The notes under the pieces were generated by a model. That model ran no database searches. It was not told the origin of the DNA and was given only the letters and a program-made list of their open reading frames with translations. The position numbers were made by a program, and so were the translations under genes. A stretch of 64,000 bases of DNA from assembly GCF_027887165.1 (NCBI RefSeq), contig NC_077235.1, forward strand, positions 9,682,884 to 9,746,883, in the 5' to 3' direction. Source of the DNA: Monodelphis domestica (Eukaryota; Chordata; Mammalia; Didelphimorphia; Didelphidae). Below are positions 32,062-44,619 of the stretch, one piece after another; position 1 is the stretch's first letter; each line of letters starts with the position of its first letter.

Positions 32062-34360
32062 GGGGAACTTGGCTGCTATTCACTGTAATCTTCACACTGG
32101 CAAGCATCATGCATGCAAACTGGGGGTTCATTCTCTGGGCTGAGAATAGATAACATGACGATGGAAATGTGATTGCACTCACATCTCACTGTGTTTGTGT
32201 TACCTGTTTCTGTCTTTGCATCAGTCACCCTTTTGCTTTCCCATCCTATTGCTACGTAGGAGATCACGGCAAGAGGGGCCAGGTTGCAGTGAGGTCCCAC
32301 GATTAGTGGGCTAGCCACATTAGCCTTGTCATTCGGTCCTACCTTGCGCCCTGGCTTTGACTTTTTACTTCTAGAACTATTCTTATATCTGTTGGTCTGT
32401 GGGAGCATCAGAGGCCTCAGCCATATTTTCCAAATAGATTTGAACCTGGAGTTTCCTGCAGGTGTTCTGTATCTGTTTTAATTCTCTCCTACACAAAGGA
32501 GAGCAAGTTGTATATATTGTGTAAGGTGTAATCTATGCCTGCCCTCACGGTGATTCCCACGGACACCACTGACCTACCTGGTGGGTTTGAAGAAGCATAT
32601 AACTTGGTGTAGATAGGGGCAATTAAAGAACAATGGGTCTATCTTGGCCTCTGGGGTGCACAGTGGGTCAGAAGGCCAATAAGGAGCTGTTGCCCTTAGG
32701 CTGAGCCTACAGATCCAAACCGCTTCCATCACAGGAAAATCCATGATTCCTTCCAATTCCCACCTAGGCTTGTCCTAGATTTTGATGTGAAGGTCTACCT
32801 ATTTCTTGTGTTTTGTTGAAAATTGCTCAATTGGGCCTTTTTCCAAATGTGCCAAAAAAAACCCAAACGGATCCCCATGCTTTTAGTAGGGGCTGTGCCA
32901 GGAAGACAGAGAATATTTCCCAGTGGATGCTTTTGGGACCCAAAACCAATTAGATTGGAGCCTCAGTAGAAAAAAGGAAAGAGCTCTCTTCTGATTAATT
33001 CCTAATGGACGAGGCAGTTCTCAGATTAATCAGACAAAATTGGGGATTTGTTGAGCCAAGGAAGGGGAGGAAACAGAAGAGGGATTTTGAAAGACCCTGC
33101 TAATCTGCTGCTATTGCAAAACATCTTGAGAGGAACTGGGACTGAATCTTGACCTTTAGAAAAAGAGAATGAGACCCAAGTGGATAAGCTATGTTTCTTA
33201 GGCTTACATGTATAGGGCTTTAGGGAAGCTGGTCCTTGGACCCCGGACCAGAAGTTTTTCCAGCTTGCTGTAGGACCCACTTCACAGCTCTTGGGAATGC
33301 AGGATCATCTTTACTCTGTGATGTGGCCTTACTAGAGGTTCCTGGAGGAATGAAATACTGCTGCTTGGTGGGTGAGGAAACATTTTTTCATGAAGTCTGT
33401 CCATCACTTATCAACCTGGCCTAATAGCGGAGCTGAAGTAGCTCTCAGCCACATCTTCTCTCCAAGGATGGTTTTTCATTTGCTCTCTTACCACATTGCC
33501 CCTCAGGGCTCCTTGCTAGTACAACTCCATATTCTTCATCATGCCTGTGTTGTCTTGGCCATTAAGAAGGGGAAGACTTTATTTGTACATGTGGTATGTG
33601 TGTTGCCATGTATATCTCCTTTTTGTCTGTAACTTTAGATTCTGTGTTCCTTGTAAGCAGTTAGATGCCTTTTTAGCTTCTCTACAACACCTACTGTGGC
33701 ATGTGCTCCCTGTTATGTGGTTGAGGGAATACCTGAAGATTTGTGGGTTCCCTTTGCTTTCCAAGGTCCTGCAGAGCTCCCTTGCATTCTCTAGTTTTCT
33801 GCGATGGAGGAGCTTGGGTGCAATACAGGGTTAGGTGGCTTAGCCTTTTGCTCTGAAGAACAGACTTAGAATACTTTGGGACCTGTTTCAAATGTTAAAC
33901 CTGACCAGTATCTTATTGGATTATTGAGAATTGCCATCTCTCTTCAAAGCCGGGAAAAAATTAGGATATCCAGCCTGGCTCATGGTAGCATTTTTCCTCC
34001 TGATATACTCCTGGGGTAGGATCACTCTGGGATCCTCTTTAGAGCGCTAAAAGAATCCCTGTGGGGATTGGAGAGCAGATTGATTCCAGGGTCTGCTGCT
34101 GTCGCTGCCTCTGGGCAGATTCCTTCGATCTCTAGGCTCTCAAGGCAGGTTTAGAGCAGTGTGATTGATGCCAATCAGAAGAGTATCCAAGGCTCCTTAA
34201 GGTTGAAGTAGGATGTGGCACTGAGGAATACAGTCACTGGCTTGCCATCTCAGTGTATACCATCCACTTTCAGGGTTCAGGTAGGCTTAGGACCAGTCTC
34301 TTTAAGGGAAGAGAAAGTGTGATACTGCAAGACAAAGCCCTTTCTGACAGAACTGAACCC
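32062..34360. other. Downstream flank of TAF7L, no gene seen
   Basis: Probably TAF7L 3' UTR followed by intergenic DNA. There is no AATAAA close behind the stop that I would choose. Several open frames here lack domains or splice context. Confidence 0.4.
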
Positions 34361-35155
34361 AAAGCCCATTCCATTGAGAAGTGCCCAAACGATACACCCA
34401 GACATGGGTTTCAAAAGAAGAATTGCAAATTATCAACAACTGTATAAAAAAGTGTTCAGAGTCACTAATAGGCGAAATGCATTCTGAATTTTCACCTCCA
34501 GTCCACCAAAGTGGCAAGGATGTTAAAAGAGTGAAATAGTCAGTACTGGGAGGGCTACCAGAAGCCAGGTGTGCATCTTGTTGTTGGAGGAGCCATTTGT
34601 TTCTCCAACAATCCTACAAAACAATTTGGAATTGTGTGTGGGGAAATGTTTTTATCCAGCTATCCCACTGTTGTGCACGTACCCCAAGGAAGTGCATGAC
34701 AAAGTCCCCGAATGTACTAAAGCATTAATAGGATTTATAGTAGCAAAAAAGGCAAACAAAAGCCGTATAAAGAAAGATGAGAGAATGGCTGATCAAACTG
34801 GTTTAAGAATAGAATGCTATTAGCTGAGGAATTCAAAGATACTTGGGAAGACTCATGGACTGATACAGGACACAACAACAACAACAACAAAAACCAACCA
34901 CAAAGACCAACTGGACTCTGATGAATTGAAAAGGCTAAACTTGTTCCCAGAAAACAGATGATGAAACACTACTGTCCATAAAGAAGCTGAGCACTACTGC
35001 TGTGGCATGCTGTATATACTCAGATGTATTGATGGTTGTGTTGGGGTTGCATAATTGTTCCTTTGTGTCCTTGGGAGGGTGGAGGGTGGGGGCTGCATTC
35101 TGTGAAATGACTGGTGTAAAAATAAAAGGCATCAATTAAACATAAAGAAAAAAAC
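34360..35155 (+). repeat. L1 3' end fragment
   Basis: Sense L1 ORF2 3' region in diverged form (TGGGTTTCAAAAGAAGAATT, AAAACAATTTGGAATTGTGT, GGCTGATCAAACTGG). It runs into a 3' end with AAAATAAAAGGCATC, and a CAA run sits at 34867–34890. Confidence 0.6.
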
Positions 35156-35376
35156 AACTGGACCCAAAGCTTTGCTTTCTGTTTCCTCCAATATCCATTT
35201 TACCTCTGCTCCAGATCTCAATTCACCTTTAGAAGAAAAGAGAGGACATTAGCATTAACCTTGAAGTGGCTCACTTGTTTTTATAGGAACAAGAGCTACC
35301 AATTTGGAAATTAGAAATGTGGTGTTTCTTTAATGGAGATATGTACCCATATTAGAAACTAAAAACACAAGAGGTT

Positions 35377-35592
35377 GGGGGCAGCTGAGTGACTCAGTGG
35401 ATTGAGAGTCAGGCCCAGAGATAAGAGGTCCTAGGTTCAAATTTGGTCTCAGATACTACCTAACTTTGTGACCCTGGGCATGTCACTTAACCCCCATTGC
35501 CTAGCTTTTACTGCTCTTCTGCCATGGAACCAATACATAGTATTGATTCTAAGGTGGAATGTGAGGGTTAGAAAAATAAAACTTAAGAATAA
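35377..35592 (+). repeat. Marsupial CORE-SINE with target-site duplication
   Basis: GGGGCAGCTGAGTGACTCAG start, CCCTGGGCATGTCACTTAAC core and A-rich 3' end. Direct repeats AAAAACACAAG at 35361–35371 and 35593–35603 flank it. Confidence 0.8.
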
Positions 35593-35734
35593 AAAAACAC
35601 AAGATGTCTATGGCTACATCTCATTCTTTGGTATCTGGGGATGGGGCTAAGGAGCTGGCACTGAGGGAATTCAGCCAAGGACCCAGTCTCCATTTGCCAC
35701 TGTGTGCTGCCGTCAGGGTCTCAGAAATGAATAA

Positions 35735-36490
35735 GAGGTCCAACTCAGAGTCTGGTCTTGACCTTAGAGTCAGCTCTGCCTCCGTTTCCTCATCTGTAAA
35801 ATGGGAGTGATAAATAATAGCACCTACCTCACAGGGTTGTTGTGAGGATCAAATGAGATAATTGTAAAGCACTTGGCATAGTGCCTAGTACATAAGGCTA
35901 TATAAACATTAGCTTTTGTTAGCACATAGTAAATGTTATACAAATGTATTTGAAAAACAAAAACCTCTAAGCCTAAGACTTACCCTAATGAGTTCATTTC
36001 CTGATCATTTTCACACAGTTCTCTTCCAACTTTCAGTTCTATAGAGCTTGACTTCCAGTTTACAATTCCAATTATGACTGATTTTTAGAAATGCACGCTG
36101 ACTTTTTTTTTTTACAAAGTTCAGTTTCTTAGTGGCAACTCTTCTGGAGCAGTAAAGATGACATTTCTTGAGGCCACTGTAGCCAGGACTTGTTGCAATA
36201 CGCAGAGATCTGGCAGTTTGATCCTGAGGGCCTGCAAGCTGATGATCAAATAAGAGATTGTATATAAAGTATTTTGAGTAATTTAAAGCCTTATAGAAAT
36301 TGAAGAGTAAAGTGATACAGTGGGGGAAAGGGATGGTTGGATCTGGAGTCACAAGGGCCCATGTTGAGTCCCTGCTTTGCCATTTATTACCTTGGGTGAG
36401 TCACTTAATCTTCCTGGATCTCAGGTTCCTTATCTTTCAAATGAAGTCTAAAGTTCCTTCCAACTCTGAATCTGTAATCCTGTGATCTTC
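35735..36490 (+). repeat. Two MIR-type SINEs
   Basis: 35735–35945 carries TTTCCTCATCTGTAAAATGG and CACCTACCTCACAGGGTTGT. 36305–36490 carries the MIR start GATACAGTGGGGGAAA, core TTGGGTGAGTCACTTAATCT and the end CAACTCTGAATCTGTAATCC. The second supplies the acceptor of the candidate exon at 36493. Confidence 0.7.
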
Positions 36491-36492
36491 AG

Positions 36493-36576
36493 GAAGCCCG
36501 AGGCAGTAAGATGCCTTTGAAGAAGGGGAGCCGAGCCTATTCCAAATCCAAAGGCTCTGGAGGCAAGAAGCAATAG
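36493..36576 (+). CDS. TAF7L: Candidate alternative last exon of TAF7L
   Basis: An acceptor ATCTTCAG at 36485–36492, at the 3' edge of a MIR-like SINE, opens a 27-codon frame (EARGSKMPLKKG, ending KGSGGKKQ) with TAG at 36574. Joined in phase 0 to exon 11 or to the microexon, it would replace the [14 protein letters not shown] end by a strongly basic tail. From the cryptic exon 12 donor it would be read in another frame and end after about ten residues. An AATAAA lies near 38091. Expression evidence is needed. Confidence 0.3.
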   Translation, partial: EARGSKMPLKKGSRAYSKSKGSGGKKQ

Positions 36577-37539
36577 AGGAGATTCACCAGCAACTATCCT
36601 GAGCCTCAAAGGTACCAGACAATCTCTGCCTCCAGGGACTCTGACCAGTACTAAGTGTTGACTCTATACGTTGTTGACCCCTATCTTCTGGGTGGAATTG
36701 ATCCTCTGCCATCTTAGGATAATGCAGCTTTTTGGCCAGGCCCCACCCTTAGTTAACTGGTGTAGGAGGCTTAAATGCTATTTATTTCTTGACCCAGATG
36801 TCTAGACAGAACCCAGTGCCTACATGGCTGCCTCTACCCTTAACTCCCCAGCATTTGGTATGACCAGCTAAGGAAGCTGACATTCCTGACTCCAAACCAA
36901 TGCTCTCATTAGTCATCACAGGGCTCTGGAGGGTGGCAGATGCATTCTAGATCTCCCCCTCCCCTAGCCTATGACAGACAGACTCCCAAGTCTTGCTTCC
37001 TTTATTCCTGTTTCCAAGTTGCTTATTTCCTGCCTACTTCTCCCTATGCTCTCAGCCTTATCAGCCTTTTATACCCATCTCTGCCTTCTCATTGTATTGT
37101 GTCTTCTGGAGCCCCTTTTTGGCAAAAAAAGAAAAACCACTGCTTCATTCTAGATCTCTCCATCTCATACTTTCCATCTGGCACTAATGGAAATCTGGCT
37201 TCTCTGAAGGTATTGTTTACCTTGCTATGCCATCACTAGTACTGGGTGCTTCTCGTATGCCTTCTTACACAGAACCAGGAGGAAGATGAGCCATATTCTG
37301 TGCTCCAGACTGTTGACCTTTACTACTATTACTCAGGAACCTCTCCTACTTTGAGTTTTAGTCCATCCCTTTCCCTAGGCTTAGATCCATAATGTAATAT
37401 TCTGTTGGCCCCTGGGACATTGTTTCTCCCTCTCTAGAGGAGTTAAGTACTGGGTTCACAGACTTCCCCTCCGTCCCAGTTCCTGCTCCTAAACTTGAGG
37501 TAACAGCCTTAAAAACCCTGGCTTCTCAATTCATCAGTT

Positions 37540-39000
37540 TCCTCAAGCCCGATAACCCGCTTCATCAAGCTAGTTACAAGGATGGTCAGATCTTAGATCT
37601 CATTCCTTCTGAAATGACTCCTTAATTAGAACCTTCTACTCTACTGCCTCATCCCTTAACTTATCCTTTATTCATCCCTCCCATCTCACAGGCTTGACCA
37701 TTTCAACCATACACTGCCATTTACCCTTGAATGCCTTTCTCTCATTTTGTGGTGGCTCATGTTTTACCAACAACTATCGCATGTCCCCCCTTCCCCTAGG
37801 CTCCCCCTACCATTCCCCTCTGCTCCAAAACTCACAGAATCTGAAGCTCAGTTCAGGAAAGCCACCCAACCGTTTATTTACTTATTTGTGGGTAAGGGGG
37901 GCTTGGGAAGGAGAGGGAATCACTAGGAGGTGACCATGATGTGAAGGGGAAAACTACTGTTTTGTTACACAATAATCCTCTTATTTGTCCCTAATTAACT
38001 TATCACAGTGACCACCGTGGCTGTTGTAAACCTCTTCTGTCTTCCACTCCCTTTCAATCACTGCCCTCGCGGCAGAGCAGCTTGCTTGAAAATAAAGGCT
38101 GGCCATTAAGACCTTCATCTTGTCTATTCTCTACCTCACCCCTTCTCTGTATCAACTCGCCACGTCTCCCTTTCTTCAGTTTCTGAGGAAGAATGCCCTT
38201 TTCCTTGCCAATGCCAACTTAGTCTCAACCCATCACCATCCCAGAATGTTCTCGAATATTCTCTTCCACCTCTTACCTTCCTTTTCTCCTCATCCATTGG
38301 CTCCTTCCCTACTGCCTGTATACATTGCCAGGCCTCTCTCGTCCTTAAAAAGCTTTCACTCACTCCTGCCCTCCCCTCTCCTTCCTTTCACAGACAAACA
38401 TCTAGAAGGTGTGACGCCTAAACTCGCTGTCTGCATTTTTTGTCATGTTCATTTTGCTCTTTGTAATCTGGTGTCCAGCTGCACTGCTAGACTGCTAGAC
38501 ACTAAGGTTTCAATGATCCCTTAGCTACTAAGTCCATCCGCCTCTCATTCCTCATTCTACTTGACCATGGATTCTGTGAAACTACTCAGATTTGTTCCCT
38601 TTACTTCTGTCTTCTCTCCATCCTCCTGGCCTACTGTCCCTCGAGACTGTGTCCTGAGTCCTTCTTTCTGTACTTTCTCTCACCACCCTTAGTGGTCTCA
38701 TCAGCACCTGTGAGTCCAGTTGTTATCTCTATGAAGATGACTCCCAAATCCATATGTACATCCCCAGCCTTGACCTGCAGAGCAGTCCTGCAGGACCAGT
38801 TCCCAACTTGGTGTCCCACTGGGTAGCTCAAACTCGTCATACCCTAAATCAAACTTATGAATTTCTCCCCTAATTCTCCCCTTTCTTTATCATTCTTCTT
38901 GTCACTCACATTCACCTTTTTGCCATCCTTGACTCTTCCCTTCACTCCCCATTTGTAATCCATTGCCAAGTCGAACATATTTTTCTACAATCTCATGTCT
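37540..39000 (+). repeat. L2 LINE, reverse-transcriptase region
   Basis: Plus-strand L2 text: CTACTGTCCCTCGAGACTGT (PQGSVLGP region), TTATCTCTATGAAGATGACT (YADD equivalent, decayed), CCCAAATCCATATGTACATC, CCAGCCTTGACCTGCAGAGC. Many breaks; not functional. Confidence 0.65.
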
Positions 39001-40810
39001 GTTCTATTTGTTTATATTCAACAATTAGAATTATTATAGGAGATAAGTTATGCTCAACTATATTCAAATTAAACATTTCTTTACAAGAGAAAACTATAAA
39101 AGAAAAGGGGAAAGAGATTGGAAGAATTATTTATTGCAGATATAATAGATAAGAGTGGCATCCAAAGTATAGAGGGAACCATTAAAAATTCATAAAAGTA
39201 GTCACTCTGTCTATCGTGGATAAATTGTCAAAGGCAGCTATGAGTAGATAATTTTCCAGAGAAGAAACATAAATTGTTAATAATTACTTGAAAGAAAATT
39301 CATTCTTTTGAATGAAAGCAATATAAATGAAAACAACTTTGACGATATTTATCTCACACCCCTCAGGTGACATGATATATCTGAAAGCTCTTTGCAAACC
39401 TGAAAGCATGATATAAATGCTAGATATTAGCAAAAATAACCCTGAACAACAAAAACTGGATTTTTCTGTCGTATAGGGATATGACATATAATCAGGTTTT
39501 TTTTTTACATTTATTACAATTATGGTTTCACGTTTTGTTTGTCAGCTACTATTTTTAAAGGAATCAATTTCATATTTACTTTTTACTAAACAAAATTACA
39601 GGTTATTCAACTCACCTAAATTTGAACTGCCAATAATTTCCTGTCCTGTTTTGCCTGTGCCACATCCTTCAGCTTCCAACAATAGGCAGCCAGGATTCTT
39701 GGTCTCCATTTGCCTTAACATTGCATTTTCCTTTCTGGAGATTTCTAGATGGAAACATTCCCTGTGTTCATCACTGATAGCACATAGTTTTCTGGGAAAG
39801 ATTCCAAATGTTATTTTTTGAAATAAATCTTGAGTAATATGCTATAGCCCCAAAGTTTATAGGCTTTGAGAAGACCAAAGATATTTTCTTGGTTATTTTC
39901 TGCCTTTTGGTTTTCACCAAAAATGTTTGGTCATTAGTAGTTTCCATGTTATTCCTTTAACTTTTTCAAAATGGTTATATTTTACCATTTCCCTTTTTCA
40001 AAAGCTGCAAAATATCCTTTCTTTGATTTCAGGTTCATTGATTCTTGGAAATTTATTTTTCAGATAAAGAAAATCTGCATTTTTTCAATCCATCATCTTC
40101 ACAAAATTTTTCATTAAGCCAGCTTTATAATATGCAGTGGTGGTAAGAACATTTTTCTCCTTCAAATTGTTGGATTACCATTTGATTTTTTCCTTGAATT
40201 TGTTCTTTGACGCCAGTATTGTTGACTGTTGTTTCCATTAACTTCTTTCTTGTTTATAAATAAAGCAGTTGTATTTCTTGTTCCCAATTGCATCTAGAAT
40301 AAAGAACAATTTCTTTGAGATTCCCATGTATTTGCAAAGGCCCTTTTTCATATTGAATGTGTCTCAAGAGGAGTTTTCATATCTCAAATCTGCTCCCTCT
40401 TACGTGAAATTCCTTCCTCTGAATCTCAATACTGAAAATCCAGCTTGATTTCTGGATAAGTAAAGATTATAAACAAGGTCATTTGGATCAGTTTGAGTCA
40501 TGAAATAAAGATCTGAGATTGGAAAGGTTTCCTCAGATGGTGGATCATCCCCTTGCTGGACTACTCTATGGTCAAACATCAGTCCAATCTGATTATCAAT
40601 CGGGTTTACCCTTTGTATTCAAATTCCAGGTTTCTGGTGTACAGGGAGTTTAGTTTCTTCATTGGTTCTTATAACTGATGATAGACTTGAATGTTGCATA
40701 GTATGTTTAGACCTGTAGGTAATTCCTGATATATTTCTTAATCAAAAGTAGCTGTATCTCCACCCCCGTGTAATCTTTATTTGATTTTTCTCTTTTATTT
40801 TTTAAGTTGT
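39000..40810. other. AT-rich intergenic stretch
   Basis: No gene, no confident repeat call. Composition is AT-rich with many short A/T runs. Confidence 0.4.
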
Positions 40811-40814
40811 ATTT

Positions 40815-41960
40815 ATTTCTTTAAAAATATTTTCCCATGTTTCCATGCTTCATTTCCTCTCCCTCCCCTCTTCCCTCTCCCCTCCCAGAGCTGACAAGCA
40901 CTTCCACTGGGTTGTACAAATGTTGTCACTTGATACCTGTGAAAGTAGCTGGATCTTCAGTGATCTTTTCACTATCTTCAAACCAAAAAGGTTTAGTCAG
41001 GAGACCAACACATGTTACAACATTAGTTGGGAGTCTGAGCCTTGTCTCTGTTGTAACCCAAATAGCATTCATCTGCATTTTCCCCTGGAGGATCAAAGTT
41101 ACCTTGTACATCATGATTATTTGGATGACTGCCAGAGAAGACAAACTGAGAGTTTAGTGGGCGCACACCTGTATCTACTAAGGGCAAAATGCTTGGGAAA
41201 AAACGAGTAGGAAAAAGAATGTTTGCCAAATGATACCAGGCACATGAAAGACAGAATAGTCTGATGTGTGCATGTGTGTGTGTTTCTCACTGCATGGTGG
41301 AATGCATTTGAACATATCCCAGCATCTAGCAGACAGACAAGGCCTTCATACAGAATGCAAAAATCCGACCAGTGCTCTCTCAGTACCCTGTCCTCCTCCC
41401 TCCATTCACCTGCACTGAACCGTGCTTGATTTAATGCCTCACGTTATAGAATTGACATCAAAGCTCACCTGCCACTTGTTATTATTGGTAAGAGAGAGAT
41501 TGTCTTCCCATGTTGAAATCCAGCATCCAAAAATACATAAAAAGCACCAGGCAAAATGCGGACTGAACACTAGGTAGAAAGCAATAAGCCCACTGGCATG
41601 GAGAAAGTACATTCATTCATTGTTGATGCAACTGCCAAGTTTTAGAAGTTTTTTGGAGAACACTTTGGCAGGAAGCTTGTTGAGCCAGCAATTCCCTTGA
41701 TGGGAATATTCCCTGACAAGAGCTGCCTCTGTTCAGAGCTTTTCTTCACAGCATTACTGGTATCTGCACCAAACATTTAGGAAGTAGCCGAAATGTCCAA
41801 TAATAGGGAAACGGTGAGCGTAGCTATGGAATACTATAATGCAACAAAAACCATTGAGTAGGAAAAATCCAAAGAAGTCTGGAAATACTTTCTGAAATAA
41901 TGTGGACAGAGACAGTGAGTGCATAAAAGAATAATGGGCGATGCATTCATTAAAATTAAT
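40815..41960. repeat. Diverged L1 fragments
   Basis: 40815–40930 resembles the antisense marsupial L1 3' end (TTTTCCCATGTTTCCATGCT, AGAGCTGACAAGCACTTCCA, CTGGGTTGTACAAATGTTGT). 41640–41960 resembles a sense ORF2 3' piece (TATGGAATACTATAATGCAA). Confidence 0.45.
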
Positions 41961-41974
41961 TTAAGTAGTTAGAA

Positions 41975-42340
41975 ACGAAGGCAGTATGATACAATAGAGA
42001 GTTGGCCTCAGAGCTAGGAAGACCCAAGTTCAAGTTCTGTATCTGACATATTGGCTGTGTGATTACAGAGTCTCAATGCTCTAGGTCAGTGATGGTGAAC
42101 CTTTAGAGATTACATGCTGTGCCCTGCTCCTCCCTCACCCCCAGACCAAGTGCCCTGTAGTCACTCCACCCCCAGCCCCTTACCCCAGACAGAGGAGCAA
42201 GAAAGTGCTCCCATTGGACTGCTGGGCAGAGGGGTGGGTGAAGTAAAAAAAGTCCTCAGCCTGGATGGGATAAGGTGGGCGGGGCATGGGTGGCAGAGCT
42301 GGAGGGGAGCAGGGCGCTCCCCGTAACCTTAAATTCTAAC
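41975..42340 (+). mobile_element. MIR with inserted hAT family A left end
   Basis: A MIR-like start (GGCAGTATGATACAATAGAG) runs to CTCTAGGT. There a hAT left end begins (CAGTGATGGTGAACCTTTAG at 42087) and continues for about 250 bp without a recognisable right end. Confidence 0.6.
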
Positions 42341-43077
42341 CCTAACTAAATTTGTTTCTAACCCTACCTTGAGGAAGTAGTAGCAGAAGGCATCTGGGTG
42401 ATGTGAGATTAGGGAGAGGGAAGAAGAGGGAGTTCTTGGGGAATGGCCCCAATTTTCCACTTAACTGGCCTGCCAGTGTTCAATGGAAACCATTTTTTAG
42501 TGTTGGGAGGTGAACTGTATGAGTAGAGGCAAGGTGAATTTTGGACTCCAGCTTGAAAGGGAGAGAAGTTGGCCTTCTGCAGGCTATTTCCTATGACCCC
42601 TTAGGCCTTAATGGGCATAGGCAGAAGGTGTGGGCCGGAGGCAGGACTCAGGGTGAGGCACAAGGAGATACAGGAACAATGTGGTGAGGCACCACTTATA
42701 GTAGATGGAAGGAGGGAGGGAGGAAGGAAGGGATAAACGAAGGGGTAGAAGTGGCAGGTATTGTTTCTGCTTCTGTGGTGAGCACATAGGTCCCTCCAGA
42801 ATGAGCTGTATGAGGAATCAAAACTCCTTTATCCCCATAACAAGAGGAATAAAGCCTACAAATGAGATGGCATTTGTAAAGCACTCGGCACAGTACCAGG
42901 CACAGAGTAGGGGCCATCTGAATGCTTCCTCCCTCCCTCAACCCCCAGTACCCTCCACAGGCTGGCTTCTCCCAGCTTTAGCTCCTTGCCCTCTGTGTTT
43001 GAGCCAAACTGAACAATTCATTGTTCCCCAACTCAGCAAGGAATTCCATCCCTATCATCTCCCCCTTGCTTTTGATA

Positions 43078-43790
43078 GGCAGCATGGTATAGTGGACAGG
43101 CTATTGGTTCAGGATTCCAGAAGACCTGGGTTCAAATCTCATTTTCTCTACTAACTACCTGTGTGTGACCTCTGCCTCAGTTTCTTCATCTAATAAATGA
43201 GAAGGGTTGGATTCATTGGCTTCTAAGATCCCTTCCAGCTCTAAATCTCTGTAATCTCTGATCCTGTGGCTCCATCTCCCCTTTCTGTGCTCAGGCCTGG
43301 TATGCTCCCCACTTTCCCATTTGCCTCTTAGAATCAGTAGCTTTCTTCCTGATGTCGCCAAGCAGCCATCTCCTACAGGAAGCCATTCCTGATTCTCACC
43401 TTTCCTGACACTGCTTTCTCCTCTTCAGATAATCTTATATTCCCTGTGTGTCCATGTTGTCCCTCCCTCTCTTTCAGTGCTATGTAAGCTTTTTGTGGGC
43501 AGGGACTCTTTGGGTTTCAGGCTTCTATCTCCAGCAGTGTGCCTTGCCCACAGTAGGTTGGCATTTAATTTTTTTTTAAAACCTCGCCTTCCATCTTGGA
43601 GTCAATACTGTGTATTGGCTCCAAGGCAGAAGGGTGGTAAGGGCTAGGCAATGGGGGTCAAGTGACTTGCCCAGGGTCACCCAGCTCAGAAGTGTCTGAG
43701 GCCAGATTTGAACCTAGGACCTCCCGTCTCGAGGCCTGACTCTCAGTCCACTGGGCTACCCAGCTGCCCCCGTCGGTATTTAATAAATGT
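43078..43790 (+). repeat. MIR plus L2 3' end with nested SINE
   Basis: MIR at 43078–43265 (GGCAGCATGGTATAGTGGAC). L2 3' module at about 43340–43560 (CTACAGGAAGCCATTCCTGA, GTGGGCAGGGACTCTTTGGG). Its end is broken by the CORE-SINE at 43570–43770 (minus), which is flanked by GGCATTTAAT and GGTATTTAAT; the L2 then finishes with AATAAATG. Confidence 0.75.
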
Positions 43791-44117
43791 GGAATCAATT
43801 GTGTTCCAATAATATACAGCCCATGGTAAAGTGCTATGGAAGTTGAAGGTGTTATATAATACTCTAGCTCTCCTATAGTTTGCCTGGTGTGCCCACCTGA
43901 GGACCCTGGGCAGTGGAGACACTTCCCTCTGATCGTAATCTTATCCTCCATCCTCATGGGGGAGGACTGTGGAAAGCCAGGAGGATACAAAGGGGCAGAG
44001 GCAAAGGTCTCAGGCTAAATAGTGGGAGCAAATCCAAGAACCTCTTTTCTCCAGGAAAAAAGATGTATGCATGACACACTTAAGTTAAATCTCCATTACT
44101 ACCATTTTCTCCATGCC

Positions 44118-44320
44118 TCTTTTTTTTTGAAACCCTCACCTTCCATCTTGAAATCAATACTGGGTATTGGCTCTAAGGCAGAAGAGTGATAAGGGCTAGG
44201 TAATGGGGGTTAAGTGACTTGCCCAGGTCACACAGCTGGGAAGCATCTGAGGTCAAATTTGAACCCAGGACCTCCTGTCTCTAGGCCTGGCTCTCAATCC
44301 ATTGAGCTACCCATGTGCCC
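44118..44320 (-). repeat. Marsupial CORE-SINE, minus
   Basis: T-run start, CCCTCACCTTCCATCTTGAA, and GTTAAGTGACTTGCCCAGGT core. Imperfect flanking repeats around TCCATGCCT. Confidence 0.8.
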
Positions 44321-44619
44321 TGTCCATGCCTGTCTTCAGCCTAGCCAATCAACAAAACAGTACACCAAGCTTGGCTTTGTAGCCTGTGCCAATTTCCCAT
44401 GAACATTTAACAATCGCCTTTGGAGAGCCAGTTTAAGCTGGATCTTGCACAGTCCTGGAGGGAGATTTAAGTAGTAGGTTTGGGTGACTTTCCTCCTCTT
44501 TCTCTGCCCCAGGTGGAAGGCCTTGGTTCCCATGAGCAGTAATTTATTGGCCATGAAATAAGGAGGCTCTGAGCTGTGCCCTTATTGTCAGTGAGCCAAC
44601 ACATTTGAAGGCCCTACAT

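Noticed and set aside
38120-38524. 134-codon plus-strand open frame
   Set aside because: Part of a degraded L2 LINE region; no intact reverse-transcriptase motif remains.
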